Origin: CAWAYH01 sp963786195
Lineage (GTDB): Bacteria; Acidobacteriota; Vicinamibacteria; Vicinamibacterales; 2-12-FULL-66-21
Reading direction: 5' to 3'
Length of the DNA: 64,000 nucleotides
Assembly (NCBI GenBank): GCA_963786195.1
Contig: CAWAYH010000005.1
Span: 124,001 to 188,000, forward strand
A program made the position numbers and the translations under genes. This document shows, in pieces, positions 44,817 through 51,318 of the stretch. Position 1 is the first letter of the stretch. The number at the start of each line of letters is the position of its first letter. The notes beneath the pieces were generated by a model. It worked only from the letters and a program-made list of their open reading frames with translations, had not been told where the DNA came from and ran no database searches.

Positions 44817-45776
44817 ATGAAGACGATCGTGTTTCGTGGCAGTGTCATCGGCGCGTTTCTGCTCGTGGCCGCGTCCGCGCATGCGCAGTCGATTCGGACG
44901 TGGGTATCCGGTGTCGGTAACGACGACAGCATGTGCACTCGAACGGAACCCTGCCGAACGTTCGCCGGTGCCATCTCGAAAACCCTGGCGGGGGGTGAAA
45001 TCAGCGTCCTCGATCCCGGCGCCTTCGGGACGGTGACGATCACCAAGGCTATCAGCATCTCGTCGGATCCTGCCCTGGGATCGAGCATCAACAGCAACAT
45101 CAACGGCCTCCTCATCGCCGCGGGCCCCACCGACGTCGTCAGCATTCGGGGCCTGGTGATTGAGGGCGCGGGTGCCGGATTCAACGGCATCAACTTCTCG
45201 TCGGGCGGCGCGCTGCACGTTCGGAATTGCGTGATTCGCGGAAACGACCGACCCAACCCGAACGGCGAAGGGATCTTCTTCCGGCCGTCCGGGGTGAGCG
45301 ACCTGTTCGTCAGCGATACGGTGATCGCGAACAACGGCACCGGCTCGGACGGCGGCGGCATCCTGATCAAGCCAACCGCGACAGGCGCGGCGACGGCGAT
45401 GCTCGACAACGTGAAAATGGTGGGCAACACCTTCGGACTCAAAGCCGATGCGACGACAACCCCTGGCGGTGTGTTCGTCACGATCAGAAACAGCGTGGCG
45501 AGTGGTAACACGTTCTCGGGGCTGACTGCCATCACCGGGCCTGGCGGCGGATTTGCGTGGATCATGGTTGACCGCCTGACGTCGGCGAACAACGGCACGA
45601 CCGGCGTCAAGACTGACGGCAATGGCGCGATCGTCACGGTGGGGAACTCGACGATCTCGATGAACGGGATCGGCTTTCAGTTTCTGAACGGCGGCCAGCT
45701 GCTGACGCAGGGCAACAACACGCTGTTCGGCAACGGGAGCAACGGCGCCGCGTCAGGAGTACTCCCCCCCAGCTAG
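44817..45776 (+). CDS. Secreted right-handed beta-helix protein 1 (subfamily A)
   Basis: 319 residues from ATG 44817 (SD GGGAGGA). A signal peptide (VIGAFLLVAASAHAQ) is followed by SIRTWVSGVGNDDSMC, the Cys pair C-x5-C, and TFAGAISKTLAGGEISVLDP. Parallel beta-helix rungs follow, rich in N, G, S and V: ALHVRNCVIRGN, SDLFVSDTVIANNGTGSDGG, AMLDNVKMVGNTFGLKADA, VFVTIRNSVASGNTFSGL and VTVGNSTISMNGIGFQFLNG. The protein ends NNTLFGNGSNGAASGVLPPS. No catalytic residues of pectate lyases or sorting tail were seen. Subfamily A is marked by ADATTTPGGVFVTIRN. First of the array; unlike the others its leader is repeat copy 3. Confidence 0.9.
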   Translation: MKTIVFRGSVIGAFLLVAASAHAQSIRTWVSGVGNDDSMCTRTEPCRTFAGAISKTLAGGEISVLDPGAFGTVTITKAISISSDPALGSSINSNINGLLIAAGPTDVVSIRGLVIEGAGAGFNGINFSSGGALHVRNCVIRGNDRPNPNGEGIFFRPSGVSDLFVSDTVIANNGTGSDGGGILIKPTATGAATAMLDNVKMVGNTFGLKADATTTPGGVFVTIRNSVASGNTFSGLTAITGPGGGFAWIMVDRLTSANNGTTGVKTDGNGAIVTVGNSTISMNGIGFQFLNGGQLLTQGNNTLFGNGSNGAASGVLPPS

Positions 45777-45802
45777 GAGGTCGGAGAGCCTGAAACCCCG
45801 CG

Positions 45803-45828
45803 CCGGACGGGCCTGGTTTCCCGTCCGG
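45803..45828 (+). terminator. Hairpin after beta-helix gene 1
   Basis: CCGGACGGG-N8-CCCGTCCGG, a perfect 9-base stem 27 bases after the stop codon. There is no T-run, so it may be a weak or factor-assisted terminator. Confidence 0.5.
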
Positions 45829-45851
45829 TCCGGCTGAGCTTGCCGGCGAAG

Positions 45852-45872
45852 CTCTTCTGTTGTAAACTCTTC
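45852..45872 (+). promoter_or_regulatory. Shared leader/promoter motif of the array (gene 2)
   Basis: CTCTTCTGTTGTAAACTCTT(C), matching the consensus CTCNTCTGTTRTARAGTCC found before genes 3-6 of the array. TGTAAA may be a -10. Overlaps the dyad GTTGTAA-N9-TTACAAC. Confidence 0.4.
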
Positions 45873-45972
45873 TATTACAACCCCCTTCGCGAGCTCCCCA
45901 GCCTCGCACCACGGACGCAAGTCTGTGCGTGTGCGCTCCTCTGCCAAGACAGTTTGACGGGAGGACGAGGTC

Positions 45973-46935
45973 ATGAGGAGTTCGTTGCTGAGGCGCGCCC
46001 TGGTCGGCGCCCTTCCACTACTAATGTTGATGCCGGCGGCGGCGCATGCGCAGGCGACCCGAACCTGGGTGTCCGGCGTGGGTGACGACGCGAACCCGTG
46101 CAGCCGGACGGCGCCGTGCAAGACGTTTGCGGGCGCGATCTCGAAGACCGCGACCGGCGGTGAGATCAACGTGCTGGATCCCGGAGGCTATGGAGCCGTC
46201 ACCATTACCAAGTCGATCACCATCACGGCCCCTGAGGGCTACGGCGGAATCCTCAACGCCGGAACCAACGGCGTCAACATCAATGCCCCCAACATCGTCG
46301 TTCGGATGACCGGGATCGTGATCGATGGCGCGGGCACCGGCTTGATCGGCGTCAATTTCATCCAGGGTTCCTCGCTGCACATGCACAACTGCATTATTCG
46401 CAACAACAATGCAGGGTCCGCGCTCGGCATCAAGTTCGCGCCCTCCGCCGGGACGAGCGACCTGATTCTCACGAATACGATCGTCTCGAACAACGGCACC
46501 GGCGTCACCGGAGGCGGCGTGCATCTGGCTCCGACGGGTACCGGCGCTGTCACGGCCCTGCTGCAGAACGTGACGATGACGGGCAACATCTTCGGCCTCA
46601 AGGCCGATGCGTCAACTGCGGTCAACGGCGTCTTCGCGACCGTGCGGGACTCCTCGTCCAACGCCAATAACTTTTCGGGGTTGACGGCCCTCACGGCGCC
46701 GGGCGGTGGGTTTGCCTGGATGATGGTCGATGACACGACGTCGTCGAACAACGGCACGACCGGCGTGAAGTCTGACGGCAGCGGCGCCATCGTCGTGGTG
46801 GGGAACTCGACGATTTCGATGAACGCGATCGGCTTCCAGTTCGTCAACAGCGGCCAGCTGTTGACGCAGAACAACAACACCTTGTTTGGCAACGGGAGCA
46901 ACGGTGCCGCATCAGGCGTCCTGCCGCCCAGCTAG
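45973..46935 (+). CDS. Secreted right-handed beta-helix protein 2 (subfamily B)
   Basis: 320 residues. Signal peptide (LVGALPLLMLMPAAAHAQ), then ATRTWVSGVGDDANPCSRTA with its C-x5-C pair, PCKTFAGAISKTATGGEINV and LDPGGYGAVTITKSITITAP. Rungs: LHMHNCIIRNNNAGSALGIK, SDLILTNTIVSNNGTGVTGG, ALLQNVTMTGNIFGLKADAS, VFATVRDSSSNANNFSGL. Subfamily B is distinguished from gene 1 by ADASTAVNGVFATVRDSSSN and LGIKFAPSAGTSD. The C-terminus NNTLFGNGSNGAASGVLPPS is almost identical to gene 1. Likely a secreted or surface structural or binding protein. Confidence 0.9.
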   Translation: MRSSLLRRALVGALPLLMLMPAAAHAQATRTWVSGVGDDANPCSRTAPCKTFAGAISKTATGGEINVLDPGGYGAVTITKSITITAPEGYGGILNAGTNGVNINAPNIVVRMTGIVIDGAGTGLIGVNFIQGSSLHMHNCIIRNNNAGSALGIKFAPSAGTSDLILTNTIVSNNGTGVTGGGVHLAPTGTGAVTALLQNVTMTGNIFGLKADASTAVNGVFATVRDSSSNANNFSGLTALTAPGGGFAWMMVDDTTSSNNGTTGVKSDGSGAIVVVGNSTISMNAIGFQFVNSGQLLTQNNNTLFGNGSNGAASGVLPPS

Positions 46936-46961
46936 TCACGCGCGTTCGGCGTAGTTTCCAG

Positions 46962-47010
46962 CGGCCCGCTGATCCCCCTCAACACAGGGGCAGCGGGCCG
47001 TTTGGCCTTT
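46962..47010 (+). terminator. Rho-independent-type terminator after beta-helix gene 2
   Basis: A 10-base stem CGGCCCGCTG / CAGCGGGCCG with an inner CCCCT / AGGGG stem, followed by TTTGGCCTTT. One of a set of related hairpins behind the array genes. Confidence 0.7.
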
Positions 47011-47014
47011 CAAG

Positions 47015-47036
47015 CTCATCTGTTATAGAGTCCTCC
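47015..47036 (+). promoter_or_regulatory. Shared leader/promoter motif of the array (truncated gene 3)
   Basis: CTCATCTGTTATAGAGTCCT(CC). Almost identical to the motif before gene 4 (47710-47728). It remains in place although the gene behind it has lost its 5' half. Confidence 0.4.
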
Positions 47037-47103
47037 CTCACCGCTGGTCGCTGCTCGGATACCCCACAGGGTCTGCTGCGTTCCCTTTCGTTGACACGTC
47101 GCC

Positions 47104-47616
47104 TTGGGCATCAAGGTTGCTCCCAACGCCGGGACGAGCGACCTGATTCTCTCGAATACGATCATCTCGAACAACGGGGTTGGCACGACCGGAGGCGGCG
47201 TCCACCTCGCACCGATCGGTACTGGTGCCGTCACAGCGCTGCTGCACAACGTGACGATGACCGGCAATATCTTCGGCCTCAAGGCCGACGCGTCCACTGC
47301 GGTCAACGGCGTTTTCGCGACCGTGCGGAACAGCACCTCGAACGCCAACAACTTTTCGGGGCTGACGGCCGTCACGGGGCCCACCGGTGGGTTTGCATGG
47401 ATGATGGTCGATGACACGACTTCCTCGAACAACGGCACGACTGGCGTGAAGTCTGACGGCAGCGGCGCCATCGTCGTGGTGAAGAACTCGACGATTTCGA
47501 TGAACGCGATCGGCTTCCAGTTCGTCAATAGCGGCCAGCTGCTGACGGCTGGCAACAACGTACTCTTTGGTAACGGCAGCAACGGCGCCGCGTCTGGCGT
47601 GCTCCCACCCAGCTAA
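47104..47616 (+). pseudogene. Beta-helix gene 3: truncated, signal peptide and N-terminal half missing
   Basis: Only the C-terminal 170 residues are present, beginning at LGIKVAPNAGTSDLILSNTI, which matches gene 2 from about residue 157. The signal peptide, Cys pair and first rungs are absent. The leader motif (47015-47036) is followed by about 65 unrelated bases and then the truncated frame. The rest is subfamily B (ADASTAVNGVFATVRNSTSN) and ends NGAASGVLPPS. Without a signal peptide the product would stay inside the cell, so it is probably inactive. An assembly collapse of repeats is an alternative explanation. Confidence 0.75.
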
Positions 47617-47639
47617 CGCAGGATTCGGTCAGCGCATAC

Positions 47640-47690
47640 AACAGGCCCGCTGTGCCCTCGTCGACCGGGGCGGCGGGCCTGTTGCCTTTT
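47640..47690 (+). terminator. Terminator after beta-helix gene 3
   Basis: An 11-base stem AACAGGCCCGC / GCGGGCCTGTT (47640-47650 and 47673-47683), followed by GCCTTTT. The best rho-independent-type terminator of the array. Confidence 0.75.
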
Positions 47691-47709
47691 CAAGCTCTTC
47701 TCCTGAAAG

Positions 47710-47728
47710 CTCATCTGTTATAGTCCTC
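47710..47728 (+). promoter_or_regulatory. Shared leader/promoter motif of the array (gene 4)
   Basis: CTCATCTGTTATAGTCCTC, 25 bases before ATG 47753; TATAGT is -10-like. SD AGGAGG follows at about 47740. Confidence 0.4.
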
Positions 47729-47752
47729 TCCCTTTGATAGGAGGCTAGGTGT

Positions 47753-48718
47753 ATGAAGAGCTGCCTTGTCGGGCCCGCGCTGGCCAGCGTTTCCCTCGTG
47801 CTCCTCATGTCGTCGACTGCACAAGCGCAGGCGACCCGAACCTGGGTGTCCGGCGTGGGGAACGACGCGGACCCCTGCAGCCGAACGGCGCCCTGTCAGA
47901 CGTTTGCGGGCGCGATCGCGAAAACCCTGGCGGGCGGTGAGATCAACGTGTTGGATGCAGGCGGCTTTGGAACCGTCACCATCACCAAGTCGATCAGCAT
48001 CATCGCGCCTGAGGGGTTCGGCGGCATCCTCAACAGCGGCACGAGCGGCGTGATCGTAAATGGCCCCAACATCGTGGTTCGACTCACGGGGATTCTGATC
48101 GATGGCGCGGGGGCGCTCCCCGGCGTGATGGGCGTCAATTTCGTCCAGGGCAGCTCGCTGCACCTTAACAACTGTGTGATTATCAATAACAAGGGCGGCG
48201 TGGCCCTCGGCATTCGCATGGCCCCCAGTGCCGGGACGGCCGACCTGATTGTCACGAATACGGTGATCTCGAACAACGGCACAGGCGTCACCGGCGGCGG
48301 CATCCACCTCGCACCGACCGGTACAGGAGCCATCACCGCGCTGCTGAAGAACGTGACGATGTCTAGCAACGTCTTCGGCCTCAAGGCCGATGCGTCAACT
48401 GCGGTCAACGGCGTCTTCGCGACCGTGCGGGACTCCTCGTCCAACGCCAACAACTTTTCGGGACTGACGGCCGTCACGGCGCCCGGGGGCGGCTTTGCCT
48501 GGATCATGGCCGAAGGCCTGACGTCGTCGAACAACGGAACCACGGGAGTGAAGTCTGATGGCACCGGCGCGATCGTCACGGTTGGCGGCTCGACGATCTC
48601 GATGAACGGCATCGGGTTTCAGTTCCTGAACGGCGGCCAGCTGCTGACGGCAGGCAACAACACACTCTTTGGCAACGGCAGCAACGGCGCTGCATCAGGC
48701 GGGCTGCCACCCAGCTAG
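47753..48718 (+). CDS. Secreted right-handed beta-helix protein 4 (mosaic of subfamilies B and A)
   Basis: 321 residues with SD AGGAGG. Signal peptide (LVLLMSSTAQAQ), then ATRTWVSGVGNDADPCSRTA and PCQTFAGAIAKTLAGGEINV. The middle is subfamily B (LNNCVIINNKGGVALGIRMA, then ADASTAVNGVFATVRDSSSN), but the last 70 residues are A-like (GAIVTVGGSTISMNGIGFQF, then LNGGQLLTAGNNTLFGNGSN). The last residues read GGLPPS where the others have GVLPPS. The switch of type within one gene suggests gene conversion inside the array. Confidence 0.9.
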   Translation: MKSCLVGPALASVSLVLLMSSTAQAQATRTWVSGVGNDADPCSRTAPCQTFAGAIAKTLAGGEINVLDAGGFGTVTITKSISIIAPEGFGGILNSGTSGVIVNGPNIVVRLTGILIDGAGALPGVMGVNFVQGSSLHLNNCVIINNKGGVALGIRMAPSAGTADLIVTNTVISNNGTGVTGGGIHLAPTGTGAITALLKNVTMSSNVFGLKADASTAVNGVFATVRDSSSNANNFSGLTAVTAPGGGFAWIMAEGLTSSNNGTTGVKSDGTGAIVTVGGSTISMNGIGFQFLNGGQLLTAGNNTLFGNGSNGAASGGLPPS

Positions 48719-48743
48719 CCCCTTGAAACCTCGCCTCCCACGG

Positions 48744-48776
48744 CCCGCTGGCCCCGCTCTGACCCGGGGCCGCGGG
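48744..48776 (+). terminator. Hairpin after beta-helix gene 4
   Basis: A nested stem CCCGC-T-GGCCCCG / CGGGGCC-GCGGG with one bulged base. Weaker T content (GGTTGGGTT) than the other array terminators. Confidence 0.55.
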
Positions 48777-48791
48777 CGGTTGGGTTCAGTT

Positions 48792-48810
48792 CTCCTCTGC
48801 TGTAAAGTCC
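48792..48810 (+). promoter_or_regulatory. Shared leader/promoter motif of the array (gene 5)
   Basis: CTCCTCTGCTGTAAAGTCC, 93 bases before the ATG of gene 5; the leader is longer here than before gene 4. Confidence 0.35.
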
Positions 48811-48903
48811 CTACCTCAGTCTCTTCGCAAGGCGACGCGGTTTCGGAACCGTCGCTCGTCGTCGGGTCCCGCTGATTCTCACCGTGTTGAAAGGAGCTGG
48901 GTG

Positions 48904-49875
48904 ATGAAGAGCCGCGTTATCGAGCGTGCGTTGGCCGCCGCGTCCCTCCTACTTCTCTCGTCGTCGTTGTCGTACGCGCAGGCGATCCAAACCTGGGTGT
49001 CCGGCGTGGGAGACGACGCCAACCCGTGCACCCGGACGTTGCCGTGCAGAACGTTCTTGTCGGCATATTCGAGAACCGCAGCCAACGGCCAGATCAGCGT
49101 CCTGGATCCGGGGAGTTTCGGCGGCGTCAGTATCGGGAAATCCATCACGATTTCGGCCGATCCGGCTCTGGGCGGCATTGTGAATGCAGGCACATCTGGC
49201 ATCCTGATCAGTGCCGGAGATGAAGACGTCGTCAGCATTCAGGGTCTGGTGCTGGAGGGTGGCGGGACTTTGGGGCTAACCGGCATCAGGTTCGTCCGCG
49301 GCAAGGCTCTGCACGTTCGGAACTGCGTGATTCGGGGGAACAGGACCTCAGGCGTCCTGTTTGGTTACGGCATTGCCTTCATCCCGAACGGCGTGAGCGA
49401 CCTGTTCGTTGCCGATACTCTCGTGCAGAACAACGGCATCGACTCCAACGGCGGCGGCATCCTGATCAAGCCCGCCGCTACCGGTGCCGCGACGGCGATG
49501 CTCGACAACGTCCGGATGGTGGGGAACGTGTTCGGGCTCAAGGCGGACGCGACGACGTCGCCCGGTGGCGTGTTCGTAACCGTCAGGAACAGTGTCGCCA
49601 GCGGCAACGCTTTCTCGGGACTCACGGCCATCACGGCGCCCGGCGGTGGCTTCGCGTGGATCATGGCGGACCATTACACGTCAGCGAGCAACGGGACAAC
49701 CGGAGTGAAATCAGACGGCAGCGGCGCGATCGTGACCGTGGGGAACTCAACGGTGTCTATGAACGGCATCGGCTTCCAAATCCTCAACGGCGGCCAGCTG
49801 CTGACCAAGGGGAACAACACGCTGTTTGGCAATGCGAGCAACGGCGCCGCATCAGGCGTGCTGCCACCCAGCTAG
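48904..49875 (+). CDS. Secreted right-handed beta-helix protein 5 (subfamily A)
   Basis: 323 residues from ATG 48904 (GTG 48901 is an alternative; SD AAAGGAG). Signal peptide (AAASLLLLSSSLSYAQ), then AIQTWVSGVGDDANPCTRTL and PCRTFLSAYSRTAANGQISV, a more divergent N-terminus than in its neighbours. Rungs: ALHVRNCVIRGNRTSGVLFG, SDLFVADTLVQNNGIDSNGG, AMLDNVRMVGNVFGLKADAT, VFVTVRNSVASGNAFSGL. Ends NNTLFGNASNGAASGVLPPS. Confidence 0.9.
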   Translation: MKSRVIERALAAASLLLLSSSLSYAQAIQTWVSGVGDDANPCTRTLPCRTFLSAYSRTAANGQISVLDPGSFGGVSIGKSITISADPALGGIVNAGTSGILISAGDEDVVSIQGLVLEGGGTLGLTGIRFVRGKALHVRNCVIRGNRTSGVLFGYGIAFIPNGVSDLFVADTLVQNNGIDSNGGGILIKPAATGAATAMLDNVRMVGNVFGLKADATTSPGGVFVTVRNSVASGNAFSGLTAITAPGGGFAWIMADHYTSASNGTTGVKSDGSGAIVTVGNSTVSMNGIGFQILNGGQLLTKGNNTLFGNASNGAASGVLPPS

Positions 49876-49900
49876 CCTCAACTTCCCCACCGCGTTTAAT

Positions 49901-49942
49901 AGGCCCGCTACGCCTCCGTCGATCGGGGCGGCGGGCCTTTTG
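49901..49942 (+). terminator. Terminator after beta-helix gene 5
   Basis: AGGCCCGC / GCGGGCCT stem (49901-49908, 49931-49938) followed by TTTTGG. Confidence 0.7.
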
Positions 49943-49950
49943 GTCTTGAA

Positions 49951-49973
49951 CCTCTACTGTAATAAAGTCCTCC
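49951..49973 (+). promoter_or_regulatory. Shared leader/promoter motif of the array (gene 6)
   Basis: CCTCTACTGTAATAAAGTCC(TCC), 40 bases before ATG 50013; TAATAA is -10-like. SD GAGGAGG follows near 49997-50003. Confidence 0.4.
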
Positions 49974-50012
49974 ACCTCAACCGGCGGGGCAGGTTGAGAG
50001 GAGGCTAGGTTG

Positions 50013-50986
50013 ATGAAGAGCTGCTTTGTCGGGCGTGCGCTGGTCGGCGTTTCCCTCGTGCTCCTCATGTCGTCGACGGTGCAAGCCCAGGCCACGCGAA
50101 CCTGGGTGTCGGGCGTGGGGGACGACGTCAACCCCTGCAGCCGGACGGCGCCGTGCAGAACACTCGCCGGTGCGATCTCGAAGACGGCGGCGGGCGGCGA
50201 AATAAGCGTGTTGGATCCGATGGCTTTGGGCGCGGTCACGATCACCAAATCGATCAGTATTTCCGGCGATCCCAGCATGGGGAGCGCCCTGCACGGGGGT
50301 GTCAACGGCGTCCTCATCAACGCGGGTGCGACCGACGTCATCAGCCTTCAGGGGCTGATACTCGAGGGCGCGGGGACTAGCCCGGGTGCCAACGGGATCA
50401 GATTCATCGCGGGTGGAGCGCTGCATGTGCGCAACTGTGTCATTCGCAACAGCAGGTCGCCCATCGCCGGACAGGGCCACGGCATCCTCTTCCAGCCCAG
50501 CGGAGTCAGCGACCTGTTCGTCAGCGACACGTTCGTGTCGAACAACGGAACGCTCTCGAACGGCGGCGGCATCCTCATCAAACCGACGGGCTCGGGCGCC
50601 GCGACAGTGATGCTCGACAACGTGCGAATGGTGGGGAACGTCTTCGGGCTCAAGGCGGATGCGACGACGTCGCCCGGCGGCGTCTTCGTGACGATCAGGA
50701 ACAGCGTCGCGAATGGCAATGCGTTCTCGGGACTGACGGCCATCACGGCGCCCGCCGGGGGCCTGGCCTGGATCATGGTCGATCGCCTGACGTCGGCCAA
50801 CAACGGGACGACCGGCGTGAAATCGGACGGCTCCAACGCGATCGTGACAGTCGGGAATTCGACGATCTCGATGAACGGGATTGGTTTTCAGTCCATCAAC
50901 AGCGGCCAGCTGCTGACGCAGGGCAACAACACCTTGTTTGGCAACGCGAGCAACGGCGCCGCGTCGGGGTACTGCCACCCAGCTAG
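50013..50986 (+). CDS. Secreted right-handed beta-helix protein 6 (subfamily A, one-base deletion near the stop)
   Basis: About 324 residues. Signal peptide (VSLVLLMSSTVQAQ, nearly identical to gene 4), then ATRTWVSGVGDDVNPCSRTA and PCRTLAGAISKTAAGGEISV. Rungs are type A (ALHVRNCVIRNSRSPIAGQG, then SDLFVSDTFVSNNGTLSNGG, AMLDNV replaced by VMLDNVRMVGNVFGLKADAT). The C-terminus has the B-like FQSINSGQLLTQ. A base is missing at about 50967 (GGGGTACTG in place of GGGCGTACTG); with it restored the gene ends GAASGVLPPS at TAG 50984-50986. As read, translation would run into the fragment behind. Confidence 0.85.
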
Positions 50987-51279
50987 TCCGGAACTGCGTC
51001 GCGGGCGGGAATGCATTTTCGGGGCTCACAGCGGTCACCGGGTCCGGTGGCGGCTTCGCCTGGATCATGGCGGACCACTACGCGTCAGCGAACAACGGGA
51101 CAACAGGAGTAAAATCAGACGGCAGCGGCGCGATCGTGACCGTCGGGAACTCGACGATCTCGATGAACGGGGTCGGCTTTCTGTTCCTGAACGGCGGCCA
51201 GCTGTTGACTCAAGGCAACAACACGCTGTTTGGCAACGCGAGTAATGGCGCCGCGTCAGGCGTACTTCCGCCAAGCTGA
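50987..51279 (+). pseudogene. Beta-helix fragment 7: C-terminal 97 residues only
   Basis: Starts directly after the gene 6 stop with VRNCVAGGNAFSGLTAVTGS, then FAWIMADHYASANNGTTGVK, STISMNGVGFLFLNGGQLLT and NNTLFGNASNGAASGVLPPS. It has no start codon, signal peptide or leader. The join falls within the homologous rung V-R-N-x-V-A, consistent with unequal recombination between array members, or with a misassembly of near-identical repeats. Confidence 0.75.
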
Positions 51280-51318
51280 CGGAGGACCACTGGACACCGT
51301 TCTCATTCGGGGGCCCTG

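Noticed and set aside
44817..51279. CRISPR-like or phage-tail-like repeat array
   Set aside because: The repeats are about 1-kb protein-coding units with signal peptides, not short direct repeats with spacers, and no phage structural or cas genes are present.
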